Positions 51,073-60,387 of a stretch of 60,892 nt of DNA are shown here, in pieces (position 1 is the first letter of the stretch; each line of letters opens with the position of its first letter). The notes under the pieces are model-generated. The model saw nothing but the letters and a program-made list of their open reading frames with translations, was not told where the DNA came from and ran no database searches. Source of the stretch: Candidatus Poseidoniaceae archaeon (lineage in GTDB: Archaea; Thermoplasmatota; Poseidoniia; Poseidoniales; Poseidoniaceae); the NCBI GenBank assembly GCA_938084675.1, contig CALKGM010000018.1, positions 1 through 60,892 of the forward strand. Direction: 5' to 3'. A program made the position numbers and the translations under genes.

Positions 51073-54000
51073 TCATCGATTACGAGCCAGATTGAAAATT
51101 GCTCGCGATTGTTCAGCAGACCATCCTGTTTCTTGGAGTTGCATGAGGATACCTCGCTCAAGTTCACCATCACCAACCGCCTCAACGACCCAGTCCACTG
51201 CGGATTCACGGTCATCGGTCTGCCAGTCTTCAAAAATACTCAAATCGACGCTGATTTTCGCTTTACGAACCTTTGCAGATGGTTCTTCTTGGGCTGAAAC
51301 TGACTTTTTCTTAGCGACTTTCTGGACTTCCTTCTTCGCCCCTGGAGGTCCACGGGAAGGTGGTGAACGACCAGGTGGACCAGATGATTGTTGTTGTGAT
51401 GGTGATGAACGTTGCACTGGAGGAGATGTCGGACCCTTTCGTTCAGTTTGCTTTGAGCGGGAAGGTCCTGCAGAAGCCGTACGTGTAGAGGCTGCTGCAG
51501 ACTTACGATCCAGCGACTTGAACACATCATTAGAATCATCATCGTCATCAATAAAGTCATCGTAGTCATCATCCTCATCTTCATCATCATCTTCTCTATT
51601 TGATGCTCGAAGAATCACGAGGAAGACCACAATCACCAACATTCCGATTCCAGAAAGAGCAATCATTAGTGTTCCTCCGCTCATTCCAAGCAATCCATCA
51701 TCGCCATTGCCGTTAGAGGGCGACACATATGGACAACCGTCCGCATATCCATCGGAACCCTTTGGTATGTCAACACACTCGTCTTCGTTATCATAGACTC
51801 CGTCACCGTCAGAATCTCGTTCGGTAATGTGACAACCCTCATCATCAACTTGGTCTTTCAATTGATAGAGGGTTTTGGGGCACAAATCAGCATTGGTCGC
51901 ACCTTCTATGAAAATACCTGGCCATGTAGGGTTTCGGCTTGAATTCCAAGAGGGGTCCCCCCAGTTATCACCGAATCCATCGAAATCAGAGTCCTGCCAT
52001 TGTGTGGCGTCATTTCTTAGATTAACAGGTTCGAATTCATCTCGCCATCCGTCCCCGTCATCGGCGCAGCCAAGATAATCCTCAAACGAGGTCCCGTATT
52101 CAGCAGGGCAATCATCTCCGTTAGTTCCAGAGCTGTTGTCTCCGAATCCGTCACCATCTTGGTCCGACCATTGCGTCCCATCCGTTGGGTAAGCATCTCC
52201 TTGCTCGTCATACCTGAGTCCTGTTTCCGCATCAATATTGTAACTGTAGGCACCCGAATAGCCATCTCCGTCCAAATCGGTATCCAACGCATCTTCGTCG
52301 GTACAACCGTTTGCGAGAATAGGGAAGCCGGGCGGTGTATCGTCGCAAACATCGGAAAGGTCAGAAATCCCATCTCCATCAGAATCACGCTGGGCTTCGG
52401 AACATCCGTTTGCATCTACAACAGCATCTGCGCTAGTTCCAGGGCACGAATCTTCAGGGTCATTAAGCCCGTCACCGTCTGAATCTGACTCTCGCTGTGT
52501 TGCACTGCAGCCATCATTGTCAACGGTTGCACTTGCTGCAGTATCCGCACAGAGGTCAACGTTGTTAGCGACACCATCAGCGTCATCATCAAGTTGAGAT
52601 TCCGCACATCCCTGGTCGTTTACAGATTGGCCCGCTGGTGTTTCAGCACAAGCGTCATCTTGGTTGATAACACCGTCAAGATCTTGGTCTGCTAAATCTA
52701 TAAATCGGCACCCTACTCCAGCAGTTCCGTTGAGTACACCTACTTCTGCAGGACAAACGTCACCTTGGAAACCATTGATTTGGTCGCCAAAGCCGTCCCC
52801 ATCAAGGTCAGCCCATTGCGTAGGCTCAAGAGGGAATTCGTCGATGTTATCGCTCCATGAGTCGCCATCAGAGTCAAGGCACCCACCTGCTGGTTTGGTT
52901 GAATTGCCCCATTCACCAGGGCATCCGTCAAGTGTGAGACCTTGATTGTTCAAGACTGGAGGAGCCCGAACTTGGGGCCTTGAATCAAACTCATTACAGC
53001 CTTCTGAATCAACTTGTTCGGTGGAGTTCACGATGGAACCCCCGCACCAATCAAACGCGTTTTCAATTCCATCCCCGTCATCATCCATGGTTGCATTGTA
53101 AAATTCTGTCCATTCATCGGGGTACCCGTCTTGGTCTGAATCGTTCGCTACAGCAATGTTATTTGGAAAGCTATCCGGGTTGGTTGCATTCATTGAGCTG
53201 TTATCACCGAAGCCGTCCCCGTCACTGTCCGCCCATTGTGTAGGGTCAGTTGGCCACATGTCAGCACCCATAGATTCGTTCCATTCCAATGAATTACCAA
53301 TGTCTGAAGGATCGCTCGCCCCATCTCCATCCGTGTCAAGGCATCCGTTACGGTCAAGGTAAGAACTGCCCCAAACAAAGGGGCAAAAATCACCGTAAAC
53401 ACTGTCTGAATCGTTATCACCAAAACCGTCTCCATCCCTATCTTTGTATTGACTTGCGATGTAGGGGAATTCATCACCTACGGATGGATCGAAAATTGTA
53501 TCACAACAGTCTGGACCGTGATTATCACCATAGGTATCTCCATCACTGTCTAAGGATATCTTCCAGTTATCTGGATATATGTCACCGTCAATATATCCTT
53601 GTCCGTTGTCTGACCAACCATCTTGGTCAGCATCTTCACAACCAAACCGGTCAATCCACGATGTACCAAAGTCGTTACCGCAATCATCAATTTGGTCCGC
53701 AAATCCATCATAGTCGAAATCTGGACATCCATAAAGCCCGTAATACCCTGAGTTGCCTGCTGTGGTAGGACAATCGTCGCCTAATGGCCCGAGTGGATTG
53801 TCCCCGAAATTATCAGAGTCACTATCCATCCATTGATTACCAACTGTTGGCATTGCATCAATGAGGTCAAAGACGAGGTCTCTGTCTTGGTCGGCGTACA
53901 GCCTCAAAACAACAACATCATCGGATGAAGTATCCCAATAGGAAAGATGGACGGTGTTGTTACTGTCAACCATTGCATTCATCGGGGCTGAAGATTCTAT

Positions 54001-57000
54001 GCCGCCAAAAGAAACGCTGAGCCAAGAGGCTGATGCGTTTGTGATGCTGTTGAGGTCAAGTGTGTTGACGGTCACTCTTTGGGTAACGGGCTCACTTGTT
54101 ACGAGGAGCAAATGAGACCCCATGTGGAGAACATCCCACGCCCCATCAACTGCAGCCGCTGGGCGTTCGGCAACCGAGGTCCACGTTGCATCCTCATTCA
54201 TCATGTATAGAGAAGATACGGAATTAGCACGGATAGCCAAAACTGGTTCCGTTCCACCCGTAAGGTCCAACCGATATTCATGATCAGTGCCGCTGGGTTG
54301 AGCGAGTGAATGGCTTTCCCACTCGCTTGAACCGGGATATTGTTCGAACAAGGACAATTCTCCTGTAGAGGTCAAAGTCGCTACCAACAAAGACCCGTTG
54401 GAAAGCAAAGCGGTTGAGATTTGGACATCCAAGTCGGATTGATTCGCAATCCAAGAGGTTTCCAACTGTTGGCCGTCATAGGTCCAAAGAGAGAGATTGG
54501 TTGCGTTACCATCAGAAGTGACCAGAGCAACTGCAAGCTTCCCATCTGGCATGATGAGCGAGGGGTGTTGAGTTGAAACGGCTTGACCTTCCAAGCCGAG
54601 AGAAGTGAGAGACCATCCGCTCGGTCGTTGCGCTAATTCAAGTTGATTCGTCGTGAGCCTGTACACTAGGGAAGGCGCACCTGTTTCATCGATTGAAACC
54701 GAAATAGGTCCACCTAGGGCAGCAGCAGAGCGGACCATTTCGTGTGTCCATCCGGATGCTGATTCTTGGCTAGCAAATATTTGTTGACCCGCCCCTGAAG
54801 TATACGCCAGCATTTGTTGGCCATCGGCATCAAGAGAGGCTCCAAGGAATTGCCCCATGGTTCCCGTGGTGGCTACATCCATCTCTACCGCAGTCATTGA
54901 GGTAGGAGTATGAAGAACCATGTGCATGTTGTCTTCGGTAACAATAATCGGCATCCCAGAGGGGCGAACATCAAAGATGAATTGAGTTGAAGGGTCAATG
55001 GAAGAAACAATGCATTGTTCAACCCATTGACCGATAGGAGTTCCATCCTTCATGTGTTCAAGTTTCATCAGTTTGTGTCCGTCATTATTTGACATCGTGA
55101 AGGCCATTGAAGTTTCTCCACGTGTGGCTGTTCCGAGGTCTAGACCAGTAAGCACACCATTGTACGTAAAGGTGAGATATTCTAAATCGCGTTCCGACAA
55201 AACAGGATAATTCAAACTAAAATCTGTTCCTTCCGATGTATTTCTCATGGAATAAATAATTTCATTCAAGCCATCTGAATTCACATCACCATACCCGGCT
55301 AAGACCGAACCCAGATGTTCTCCGCTAAGTCCTTCAGCGAGCAATTGAGATTCCCCTTGAAGTCCAGTTAAGGAACCAAGGAAAATCTCGAGACTGCCCC
55401 TGCTATCCCCACCGAGTTTGCTGATCAGGATATCGCCAAACCCATCATCGTTTATATCTCCAATTGCTTCAATCGCCCCACCAATTCGAGCGTTTGGTTG
55501 GGAAGAGAGGAGGGTCCAATCCGGCTCCGAAGACATCGCTCCAGTCGACCCATTGTACAACCAAAGTTTTCCTGCACTGAAACCCCCGCCTGAACTGTTG
55601 TACGGCTCAGAAATGATGTGGTCTTCGAGTCCATCTCCGTTAATGTCTTCTAAACATGCAATATTGTGGCCAAACAACCTTCCTTGTTGATTGGACTCAA
55701 CAGTGTGGAATGGAGTCCCATCATAACCGTTTGAAGAACCCTCAAAGTACTCAATTGAAGAATACGAGAGTGCATCATCGTAAGTCCCCGTGTTCCCGAT
55801 AATCAATTCATCAAAACTGTCCCCGTTGATATCGCAAGCTTCCATCGTACGTCCAAACATTTTCCCGTTTGTGGTTTGAGTCAGATTACGCTCCAGTATC
55901 ATGCTACCCGTTTCGAAGCCAAAGACAAGGACTTTCCCGGATTTGTTCTCAGTACCACTAAGGCCATTGCCCCATCCTTGTGCTGAGACTGCCAGTGCAG
56001 AATGACTACCGCTCTGTTCAAGCGAGCTCACAACATCTCCGATACGTTCGTCTCCAGTTCCCGACATGGAGTACATCGGTTGGGAAGTCAGACCATCGGC
56101 ATGGCCAGTGAAAATTTGAACCTGGCCTTGCTGGCCCTCGCTTTGAGTAAGGTTGTACCATCCTGGAACGCCAACTGCTAGGTCTTGGATTCCATCCCCA
56201 TCAAAATCACCAAGGTCGATCCCCATCCCAAAGTGGAATAGATCTCCATCGCCGGCTAAAATAACATCAGGGATTGATGAAAGCCCTGAAATTGAACCGT
56301 GGTAAACATCAACTCTACCGTTGTGTGTATTTCCGAGAAGATCAGCTGTTGGAGTTGCAATAATCAAGTCTGCGAATCCATCTGCGTTCAAGTCACCCAT
56401 CATCATAGAACCTTCAATGGCGTCATCTTCCCCAGTTACAGTGTAGGATGGTGTCGGATTAATCCGACCAGAGTCTTGTCCATCAAGGGAACGAATCAAC
56501 TGAATCGAGAAACTCGTTGGCCCTTGCAATACCGTCGCTACTTGCTCAATGTTGTTGGCATCCAGCCCCATACCGAGTGCTGAACTCGTGCTGGCATCTT
56601 GTGAAAGAACCTGAGATTCATGCTCCCAACCGTCAATTCTCAGGAGGATCACAGAGCCGGATGCGTTGCGGGTGTAGAGAATATGGGCAACACCGTTTGA
56701 ATCAACCTCTAATTCGATGTCAGTGCCTACGGGTCCTGCATCAAGAAGGTACTTTGTCCAGTAATTTCCGCTAAAGTTCACTTGATGTAAAGCACCATCT
56801 TGTGTCCTCATCAACCCCCATTCTAATCCATTCGGCGTGATATCCATTTCCAAATGAGTAGCATTCACGTCCTCAAAAATTGTGCGCGTGTGCCATCTTG
56901 CACCATCCCAGTAATTCGTACTCATTGCAGCATAACGGCCCATTTTCAGGTCGGGGCCATCGGCGTAGAGAACACGTGGACGCTCATTGTCAGTCACTGC

Positions 57001-57459
57001 AATTGCGCAGTCAACAAGTCCGGTTGAATGAGATGCAGTCACATTATCAACGAGCATGGAAGACCAGTAGCCACCTGGGGTATGAACCGCTGTACGAACA
57101 GGACCTTCTTCTGTACTCCAACAGAAATGTTCAGAGTTGTGCCTGGTGAGTTTCATGTCTGGGACACCGTGATGCTCGACTGAAGAATTATTCAACTCAA
57201 CATTCGCCCAGTAATCCAAAGCGGATTCTTCCCGAACAACGGCACTTTCAAGGCCGTCAAACGAAATTACGGTCCCTGCAAAATCATGGCCATCACCGCT
57301 TGAAAGTGTAAATGGAGACGATGATTGGGGGTTTTCTGGAGACTCCTCAAATATCTCACCACCTTGATAATTCACCATTGGAGAAAATGAGGTCAGCAAA
57401 AAAAGCAGGAAAATAAGAACGCTTTTTTGCACTGGAGTTCCAAGAAGAGCACCCGACAT
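51073..57459 (-). CDS. Giant integrin-alpha-like surface protein: FG-GAP propeller, TSP3 stalk, membrane helix, cytosolic tail
   Basis: About 2128 residues. Order: signal peptide (about 8-30); beta-rich N-terminal region; FG-GAP-type calcium-loop repeats (about 335-735), e.g. GDLNADGFADLIIATP, DFDGDGIQDLAVGVPG, DINGDSFDELIIGNTG, DINDDGFGDILISKLG; further propeller-like repeats (about 740-1180); a stalk of at least 20 thrombospondin type-3 units (about 1185-1910) of the type DSDGDGLNDPEDSCPGT; a membrane helix (about 1925-1948); an acidic/Pro-Ser-rich tail and a C-terminal UBA-like three-helix domain ending in LQETGWSAEQSRAIFNLARNR. Calcium would stiffen the stalk. It probably anchors the cell to particles or mediates cell contacts. 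I chose the ATG at 57457-57459; an in-frame upstream start adds 5 residues. Confidence 0.88.
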   Translation of the reverse strand: MSGALLGTPVQKSVLIFLLFLLTSFSPMVNYQGGEIFEESPENPQSSSPFTLSSGDGHDFAGTVISFDGLESAVVREESALDYWANVELNNSSVEHHGVPDMKLTRHNSEHFCWSTEEGPVRTAVHTPGGYWSSMLVDNVTASHSTGLVDCAIAVTDNERPRVLYADGPDLKMGRYAAMSTNYWDGARWHTRTIFEDVNATHLEMDITPNGLEWGLMRTQDGALHQVNFSGNYWTKYLLDAGPVGTDIELEVDSNGVAHILYTRNASGSVILLRIDGWEHESQVLSQDASTSSALGMGLDANNIEQVATVLQGPTSFSIQLIRSLDGQDSGRINPTPSYTVTGEDDAIEGSMMMGDLNADGFADLIIATPTADLLGNTHNGRVDVYHGSISGLSSIPDVILAGDGDLFHFGMGIDLGDFDGDGIQDLAVGVPGWYNLTQSEGQQGQVQIFTGHADGLTSQPMYSMSGTGDERIGDVVSSLEQSGSHSALAVSAQGWGNGLSGTENKSGKVLVFGFETGSMILERNLTQTTNGKMFGRTMEACDINGDSFDELIIGNTGTYDDALSYSSIEYFEGSSNGYDGTPFHTVESNQQGRLFGHNIACLEDINGDGLEDHIISEPYNSSGGGFSAGKLWLYNGSTGAMSSEPDWTLLSSQPNARIGGAIEAIGDINDDGFGDILISKLGGDSRGSLEIFLGSLTGLQGESQLLAEGLSGEHLGSVLAGYGDVNSDGLNEIIYSMRNTSEGTDFSLNYPVLSERDLEYLTFTYNGVLTGLDLGTATRGETSMAFTMSNNDGHKLMKLEHMKDGTPIGQWVEQCIVSSIDPSTQFIFDVRPSGMPIIVTEDNMHMVLHTPTSMTAVEMDVATTGTMGQFLGASLDADGQQMLAYTSGAGQQIFASQESASGWTHEMVRSAAALGGPISVSIDETGAPSLVYRLTTNQLELAQRPSGWSLTSLGLEGQAVSTQHPSLIMPDGKLAVALVTSDGNATNLSLWTYDGQQLETSWIANQSDLDVQISTALLSNGSLLVATLTSTGELSLFEQYPGSSEWESHSLAQPSGTDHEYRLDLTGGTEPVLAIRANSVSSLYMMNEDATWTSVAERPAAAVDGAWDVLHMGSHLLLVTSEPVTQRVTVNTLDLNSITNASASWLSVSFGGIESSAPMNAMVDSNNTVHLSYWDTSSDDVVVLRLYADQDRDLVFDLIDAMPTVGNQWMDSDSDNFGDNPLGPLGDDCPTTAGNSGYYGLYGCPDFDYDGFADQIDDCGNDFGTSWIDRFGCEDADQDGWSDNGQGYIDGDIYPDNWKISLDSDGDTYGDNHGPDCCDTIFDPSVGDEFPYIASQYKDRDGDGFGDNDSDSVYGDFCPFVWGSSYLDRNGCLDTDGDGASDPSDIGNSLEWNESMGADMWPTDPTQWADSDGDGFGDNSSMNATNPDSFPNNIAVANDSDQDGYPDEWTEFYNATMDDDGDGIENAFDWCGGSIVNSTEQVDSEGCNEFDSRPQVRAPPVLNNQGLTLDGCPGEWGNSTKPAGGCLDSDGDSWSDNIDEFPLEPTQWADLDGDGFGDQINGFQGDVCPAEVGVLNGTAGVGCRFIDLADQDLDGVINQDDACAETPAGQSVNDQGCAESQLDDDADGVANNVDLCADTAASATVDNDGCSATQRESDSDGDGLNDPEDSCPGTSADAVVDANGCSEAQRDSDGDGISDLSDVCDDTPPGFPILANGCTDEDALDTDLDGDGYSGAYSYNIDAETGLRYDEQGDAYPTDGTQWSDQDGDGFGDNSSGTNGDDCPAEYGTSFEDYLGCADDGDGWRDEFEPVNLRNDATQWQDSDFDGFGDNWGDPSWNSSRNPTWPGIFIEGATNADLCPKTLYQLKDQVDDEGCHITERDSDGDGVYDNEDECVDIPKGSDGYADGCPYVSPSNGNGDDGLLGMSGGTLMIALSGIGMLVIVVFLVILRASNREDDDEDEDDDYDDFIDDDDDSNDVFKSLDRKSAAASTRTASAGPSRSKQTERKGPTSPPVQRSSPSQQQSSGPPGRSPPSRGPPGAKKEVQKVAKKKSVSAQEEPSAKVRKAKISVDLSIFEDWQTDDRESAVDWVVEAVGDGELERGILMQLQETGWSAEQSRAIFNLARNR

Positions 57460-57506
57460 GATACACACACACACCCCGACCTAGAAAATCGTTGTTCACT
57501 TATTTC

Positions 57507-57528
57507 TTGACCCCCCCTAGGGGGTCAA
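57507..57528 (+). other. Perfect 9-bp inverted repeat between divergent surface-protein and TPK genes
   Basis: TTGACCCCC-CCTA-GGGGGTCAA, unique in the window, 48 bp from the giant gene's ATG and 29 bp from the TPK start. No T-tract follows on either side. Its near-central position in a 97-bp divergent promoter suggests an operator. Confidence 0.5.
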
Positions 57529-57556
57529 CAGACAAAAGGCCAATGATGATGACCGT

Positions 57557-58222
57557 TTGCTTGAGAAAGGGAAACGACTTCGTATCACCGTGGAAGAAGC
57601 CTATCGCCTCATTTTAGCAAACGGCCCTTGGCCGAATATTTCTCTTCTCCAAGCTCAATGCGAACGAGCGGTTCAGGTTATTGCTTGCGACGGAGCCCTT
57701 GACCGCGCCCTGGCTGCAGACCTTCCGGTTGATGTCGTAATTGGAGACATGGATAGCGTTCAAAACATGACGCTGGCAGAATTTCTAAACCAAGGAGGCG
57801 AAGTTGTCGAAATCAAGGACCAAGAATCAAACGATTTTACAAAGGCCGTAAATTATTGTGTTGAAAAAGGGCAGACGAGATTGGTCGTCTTTGGAGGATT
57901 AGGTCATGATCTCGGCCATGAATGGGGAAACATCCTGACGAGTGTTGCTTCTAAACTTCAGATCGAAATGGTGCATGAGGGAAAGAGTATTCGGACCTTG
58001 GAAAAAGATATTTCTTATTCTATAGAAATGACCCCTGGCGAGAAGTTCTCCTTGTTTGCAATTCCATTTTGTGATGGCATCAGCCTCACCGGGTGCTCAT
58101 ATGAATTGCATCAACACCGATTGGAGATGGGAAGTCAGGGCGTTCATAATATTGCCAAGGGAGGGCAAATTCAGCTGTCGTTTGAAGAAGGCGCTCTCGT
58201 GATGATCAAATCTCTTCGGTGA
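57557..58222 (+). CDS. Thiamine pyrophosphokinase
   Basis: A 221-residue enzyme that pyrophosphorylates thiamine to ThDP. Family landmarks: VIACDGALDRAL, VDVVIGDMDSV (Asp pair for Mg), KDQESNDFTKAVN (metal and ATP), GGLGHDLGHEWGNI and the C-terminal substrate-binding barrel GCSYELHQHRLEMGSQGVHN. It would supply the cofactor for the E1 enzyme at 11 kb. The start is uncertain: TTG at 57557 opens the frame, ATGs just upstream are in another frame, and no strong ribosome-binding site is seen. No TPP riboswitch was recognised upstream. Its stop overlaps the convergent DUF4105 gene by 17 bp. Confidence 0.86.
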   Translation: MLEKGKRLRITVEEAYRLILANGPWPNISLLQAQCERAVQVIACDGALDRALAADLPVDVVIGDMDSVQNMTLAEFLNQGGEVVEIKDQESNDFTKAVNYCVEKGQTRLVVFGGLGHDLGHEWGNILTSVASKLQIEMVHEGKSIRTLEKDISYSIEMTPGEKFSLFAIPFCDGISLTGCSYELHQHRLEMGSQGVHNIAKGGQIQLSFEEGALVMIKSLR

Positions 58223-59081
58223 CTGGACCTTTCGGAAGATGATTCCTTAACATCGCTGAATAATCCTCAACGCCATCCCAACTTTGAGCGACCTCATCAA
58301 TTCGGGCCCGCTCAAGTGTGGAATCATATCCGCCCCAATCTTCAATCAATTTGAGTTTGAATGCGGCACGAGGGGTGTGACCTGGGAGGAAATTTCTCCA
58401 CAAGAAAGGGATTCTTCCTGGAGTGACACGGTTGACGATTTGCACAATAGACGTATTGCAAGTAGTTAGCAAGGAATGGTACCACTCAGGGTTCACTGAA
58501 AGTTGATTTAATTTTTGAATCATTCCAAGAAGAAGCATCTTATCTTTCCCTGGCGGAGTGATGGCTCTGAACATGTAATCCTTGTTTTGGCGAGCATGCG
58601 TTCGAAGCCCCGTCACGTCGCGTTCAAACCCAACCAGAAGATAGAGTTCATACGCTCGCCACAGCCCATCCCACGGATGGTACCGCTCACCCTTTTCACG
58701 GCGGGTCTCGAAAGAAAAAGAGAGACATGTTCCGCATTCAAATTCAAAGGTGAGATAGGTATGAGCCATTCCTTTTATCGCATGGAAATGATCTACCATG
58801 AACCAAACATCCTTGAGTTCATCCAAACGGACGTTGACCTCTTCTTCCCATCGCTCATCACGGTCCCGAGTGGTTCGCCAGTGGAAATCCCGAACCATGT
58901 TGAATGTAATATCGTTGCCATCGACTTGAGCAGTCGTGAGGTGTTCACAATCGGCTGCCCAAATAAGGTCCAATTTGGGCCGAAGTGGGCGAATACGAGT
59001 CCACCAAACATATGCGAGACGAAGGAAAAACAACCCAGCCAGTGCGATGATTACAGCCAGTACTATTTCTTTGAAGTCCAT
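58206..59081 (-). CDS. DUF4105 protein (Lnb N-terminal domain-like) with membrane anchor
   Basis: A 291-residue protein. One N-terminal hydrophobic helix (about 5-26, VLAVIIALAGLFFLRLAY) is followed by a soluble domain matching DUF4105: MVRDFHWRTTRDRDERW, IKGMAHTYLTFEF (conserved His), SFSFETRREKGERY, ELYLLVGFERDV, HARQNKDYMF and LLTTCNTSIVQIVNRV (conserved Cys). Bacterial DUF4105 is the N-terminal domain of Lnb, which transfers acyl chains during lipoprotein modification. The positively charged RIRPLRPK after the helix would by the positive-inside rule place the domain in the cytosol, which is odd for that role. It overlaps tpk tail-to-tail and begins 5 bp after the next gene's stop. Confidence 0.9.
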   Translation of the reverse strand: MDFKEIVLAVIIALAGLFFLRLAYVWWTRIRPLRPKLDLIWAADCEHLTTAQVDGNDITFNMVRDFHWRTTRDRDERWEEEVNVRLDELKDVWFMVDHFHAIKGMAHTYLTFEFECGTCLSFSFETRREKGERYHPWDGLWRAYELYLLVGFERDVTGLRTHARQNKDYMFRAITPPGKDKMLLLGMIQKLNQLSVNPEWYHSLLTTCNTSIVQIVNRVTPGRIPFLWRNFLPGHTPRAAFKLKLIEDWGGYDSTLERARIDEVAQSWDGVEDYSAMLRNHLPKGPVTEEI

Positions 59082-59085
59082 ACCA

Positions 59086-60387
59086 TCACCACTTATGCCA
59101 GATTCTCCAATCTTGGTCCCACCAATCTACAGAGCCGTCCGGATGTTGGCGCCATAACATACCTTGGTCATCAACAGTTGTGGGAAGTCCCTGTGCGTCA
59201 GGAGAACCGTCGGCGAGAATCTGTGGCTCGGGGCCCAAATTAGGCAGTTCTAACTGTTCTGGTTCTCGTATTCTAACCAGCATCAAAAAGACAAGAACCG
59301 TTACGATAAGAGCCAAGATACCAATTGAAATCCAACCAACAGATGTCGTCTCTGTTTCAGGTCCGAGTGAAGTTGATGGAAGTGATGCACTCTCATTTTC
59401 CATCAGTTCTAACGAAGGAAGGCGAATGAGGTTCGTTCCTTGAGTTGATGAAATCATTTTCTCAGTGATGATTTCTAATGTGACAAGATGGGCCCCCGGA
59501 CCCAAATTTGAACAATCAAAGGAGGAACTGTTGACACCTGATATGACCGTACCTTGAACCGACCATATCTTCGCCATTGAGGAATAATCCATGGATTGTT
59601 CGGACTCCACCATTACAGAGCAAGGTGTGTCCGTTGTGTTTTGGTGGCCCATTACCTTCAGAGCGAAATCTGGAGGAGGGCGATTGAAAATTGTAAAGTT
59701 CAACGAGGATTCTGTAGTTTGACCCAGCCCGTTGCGATAGGTTTCTTTCAGCTCATAATCTCCGGCAGGCCAAGATGAACAATCCAGAGATTGCTGAGTC
59801 TCAAGAACACTGAACGGGGCGCCGGTAAAGGTACGCACTCCAGTTTCACCGTATCTCGGCCCGGTTTCATCGGAGAAATCACGATTAATGGTGCAGGTTT
59901 CTCCTGTTTGGATGCTTTGTCCGGCTTCTAGGTCGAGGTGAACCAGTGGGACTTGCAATGCAGGTCTGAGCAGGAAAGTCGGAAGAGGATAAGTGGCGAT
60001 AAAATCACCATCTCGGTCAAAGAAATCTAATCTTAAATCATGCTCTCCCGCAGACCAGGAATCGTAGACTAAACTGATGTTGGTTTGAGACTCAAATGCT
60101 AACTCTTGAACGACCAATACCTCTCGCTCTTTATGCAGTCCACGTAACTTGACGATCATCTCGTTCTGGAATTGGGTGGAATTGAGAACAACAACAACAC
60201 GTACAGCATCAATATCTCCGTCTTGGTTGGTATCAATCGTATCATTGCGTAAGGCAAGTAGCGTCAAACCTTGCTCGGCAAGACGTTCGTCAGGCGTAAG
60301 TTCAGCCGAGCCGTTCATCGTTGGGATGCAACAGAGGAACAGAAGCAATGTGAAGGCAAGTGCAGTTGTTTTGGAGGTTTCACTCAT
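59086..60387 (-). CDS. Secreted Ig-like surface protein with membrane helix and Trp-rich cytosolic tail
   Basis: A 433-residue protein: signal peptide (about 1-28, TTALAFTLLLFLCCIPTMNG), three or four Ig/CARDB-like domains with paired Cys, one membrane helix (about 352-374, ISIGILALIVTVLVFLML) and an 80-residue tail. The tail ends in an unusual Trp-rich motif (QHPDGSVDWWDQDWRIWHKW) that may be a docking site. N-terminal acidic DTNQDGDIDAV resembles a dockerin-type calcium loop. The start at 60387 is supported by GGAGGTGA 5 bp upstream and overlaps the upstream gene's TGA by 8 bp. Probable adhesin or envelope component; function not established. Confidence 0.82.
   Translation of the reverse strand: MSETSKTTALAFTLLLFLCCIPTMNGSAELTPDERLAEQGLTLLALRNDTIDTNQDGDIDAVRVVVVLNSTQFQNEMIVKLRGLHKEREVLVVQELAFESQTNISLVYDSWSAGEHDLRLDFFDRDGDFIATYPLPTFLLRPALQVPLVHLDLEAGQSIQTGETCTINRDFSDETGPRYGETGVRTFTGAPFSVLETQQSLDCSSWPAGDYELKETYRNGLGQTTESSLNFTIFNRPPPDFALKVMGHQNTTDTPCSVMVESEQSMDYSSMAKIWSVQGTVISGVNSSSFDCSNLGPGAHLVTLEIITEKMISSTQGTNLIRLPSLELMENESASLPSTSLGPETETTSVGWISIGILALIVTVLVFLMLVRIREPEQLELPNLGPEPQILADGSPDAQGLPTTVDDQGMLWRQHPDGSVDWWDQDWRIWHKW

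Noticed and set aside
51092-53768. Several plus-strand reading frames over the TSP3 repeats.
   Set aside because: They follow the DxDxDG repeat bias of the minus-strand gene and show no domain of their own.
57507-57528. Palindrome as an intrinsic terminator.
   Set aside because: No T-tract follows on either strand and it lies upstream of both genes, not downstream.
57460-57556. TPP riboswitch before thiamine pyrophosphokinase.
   Set aside because: The conserved CTGAGA and ACC-TGAACCTGATC-type elements are absent and the gap is too short.
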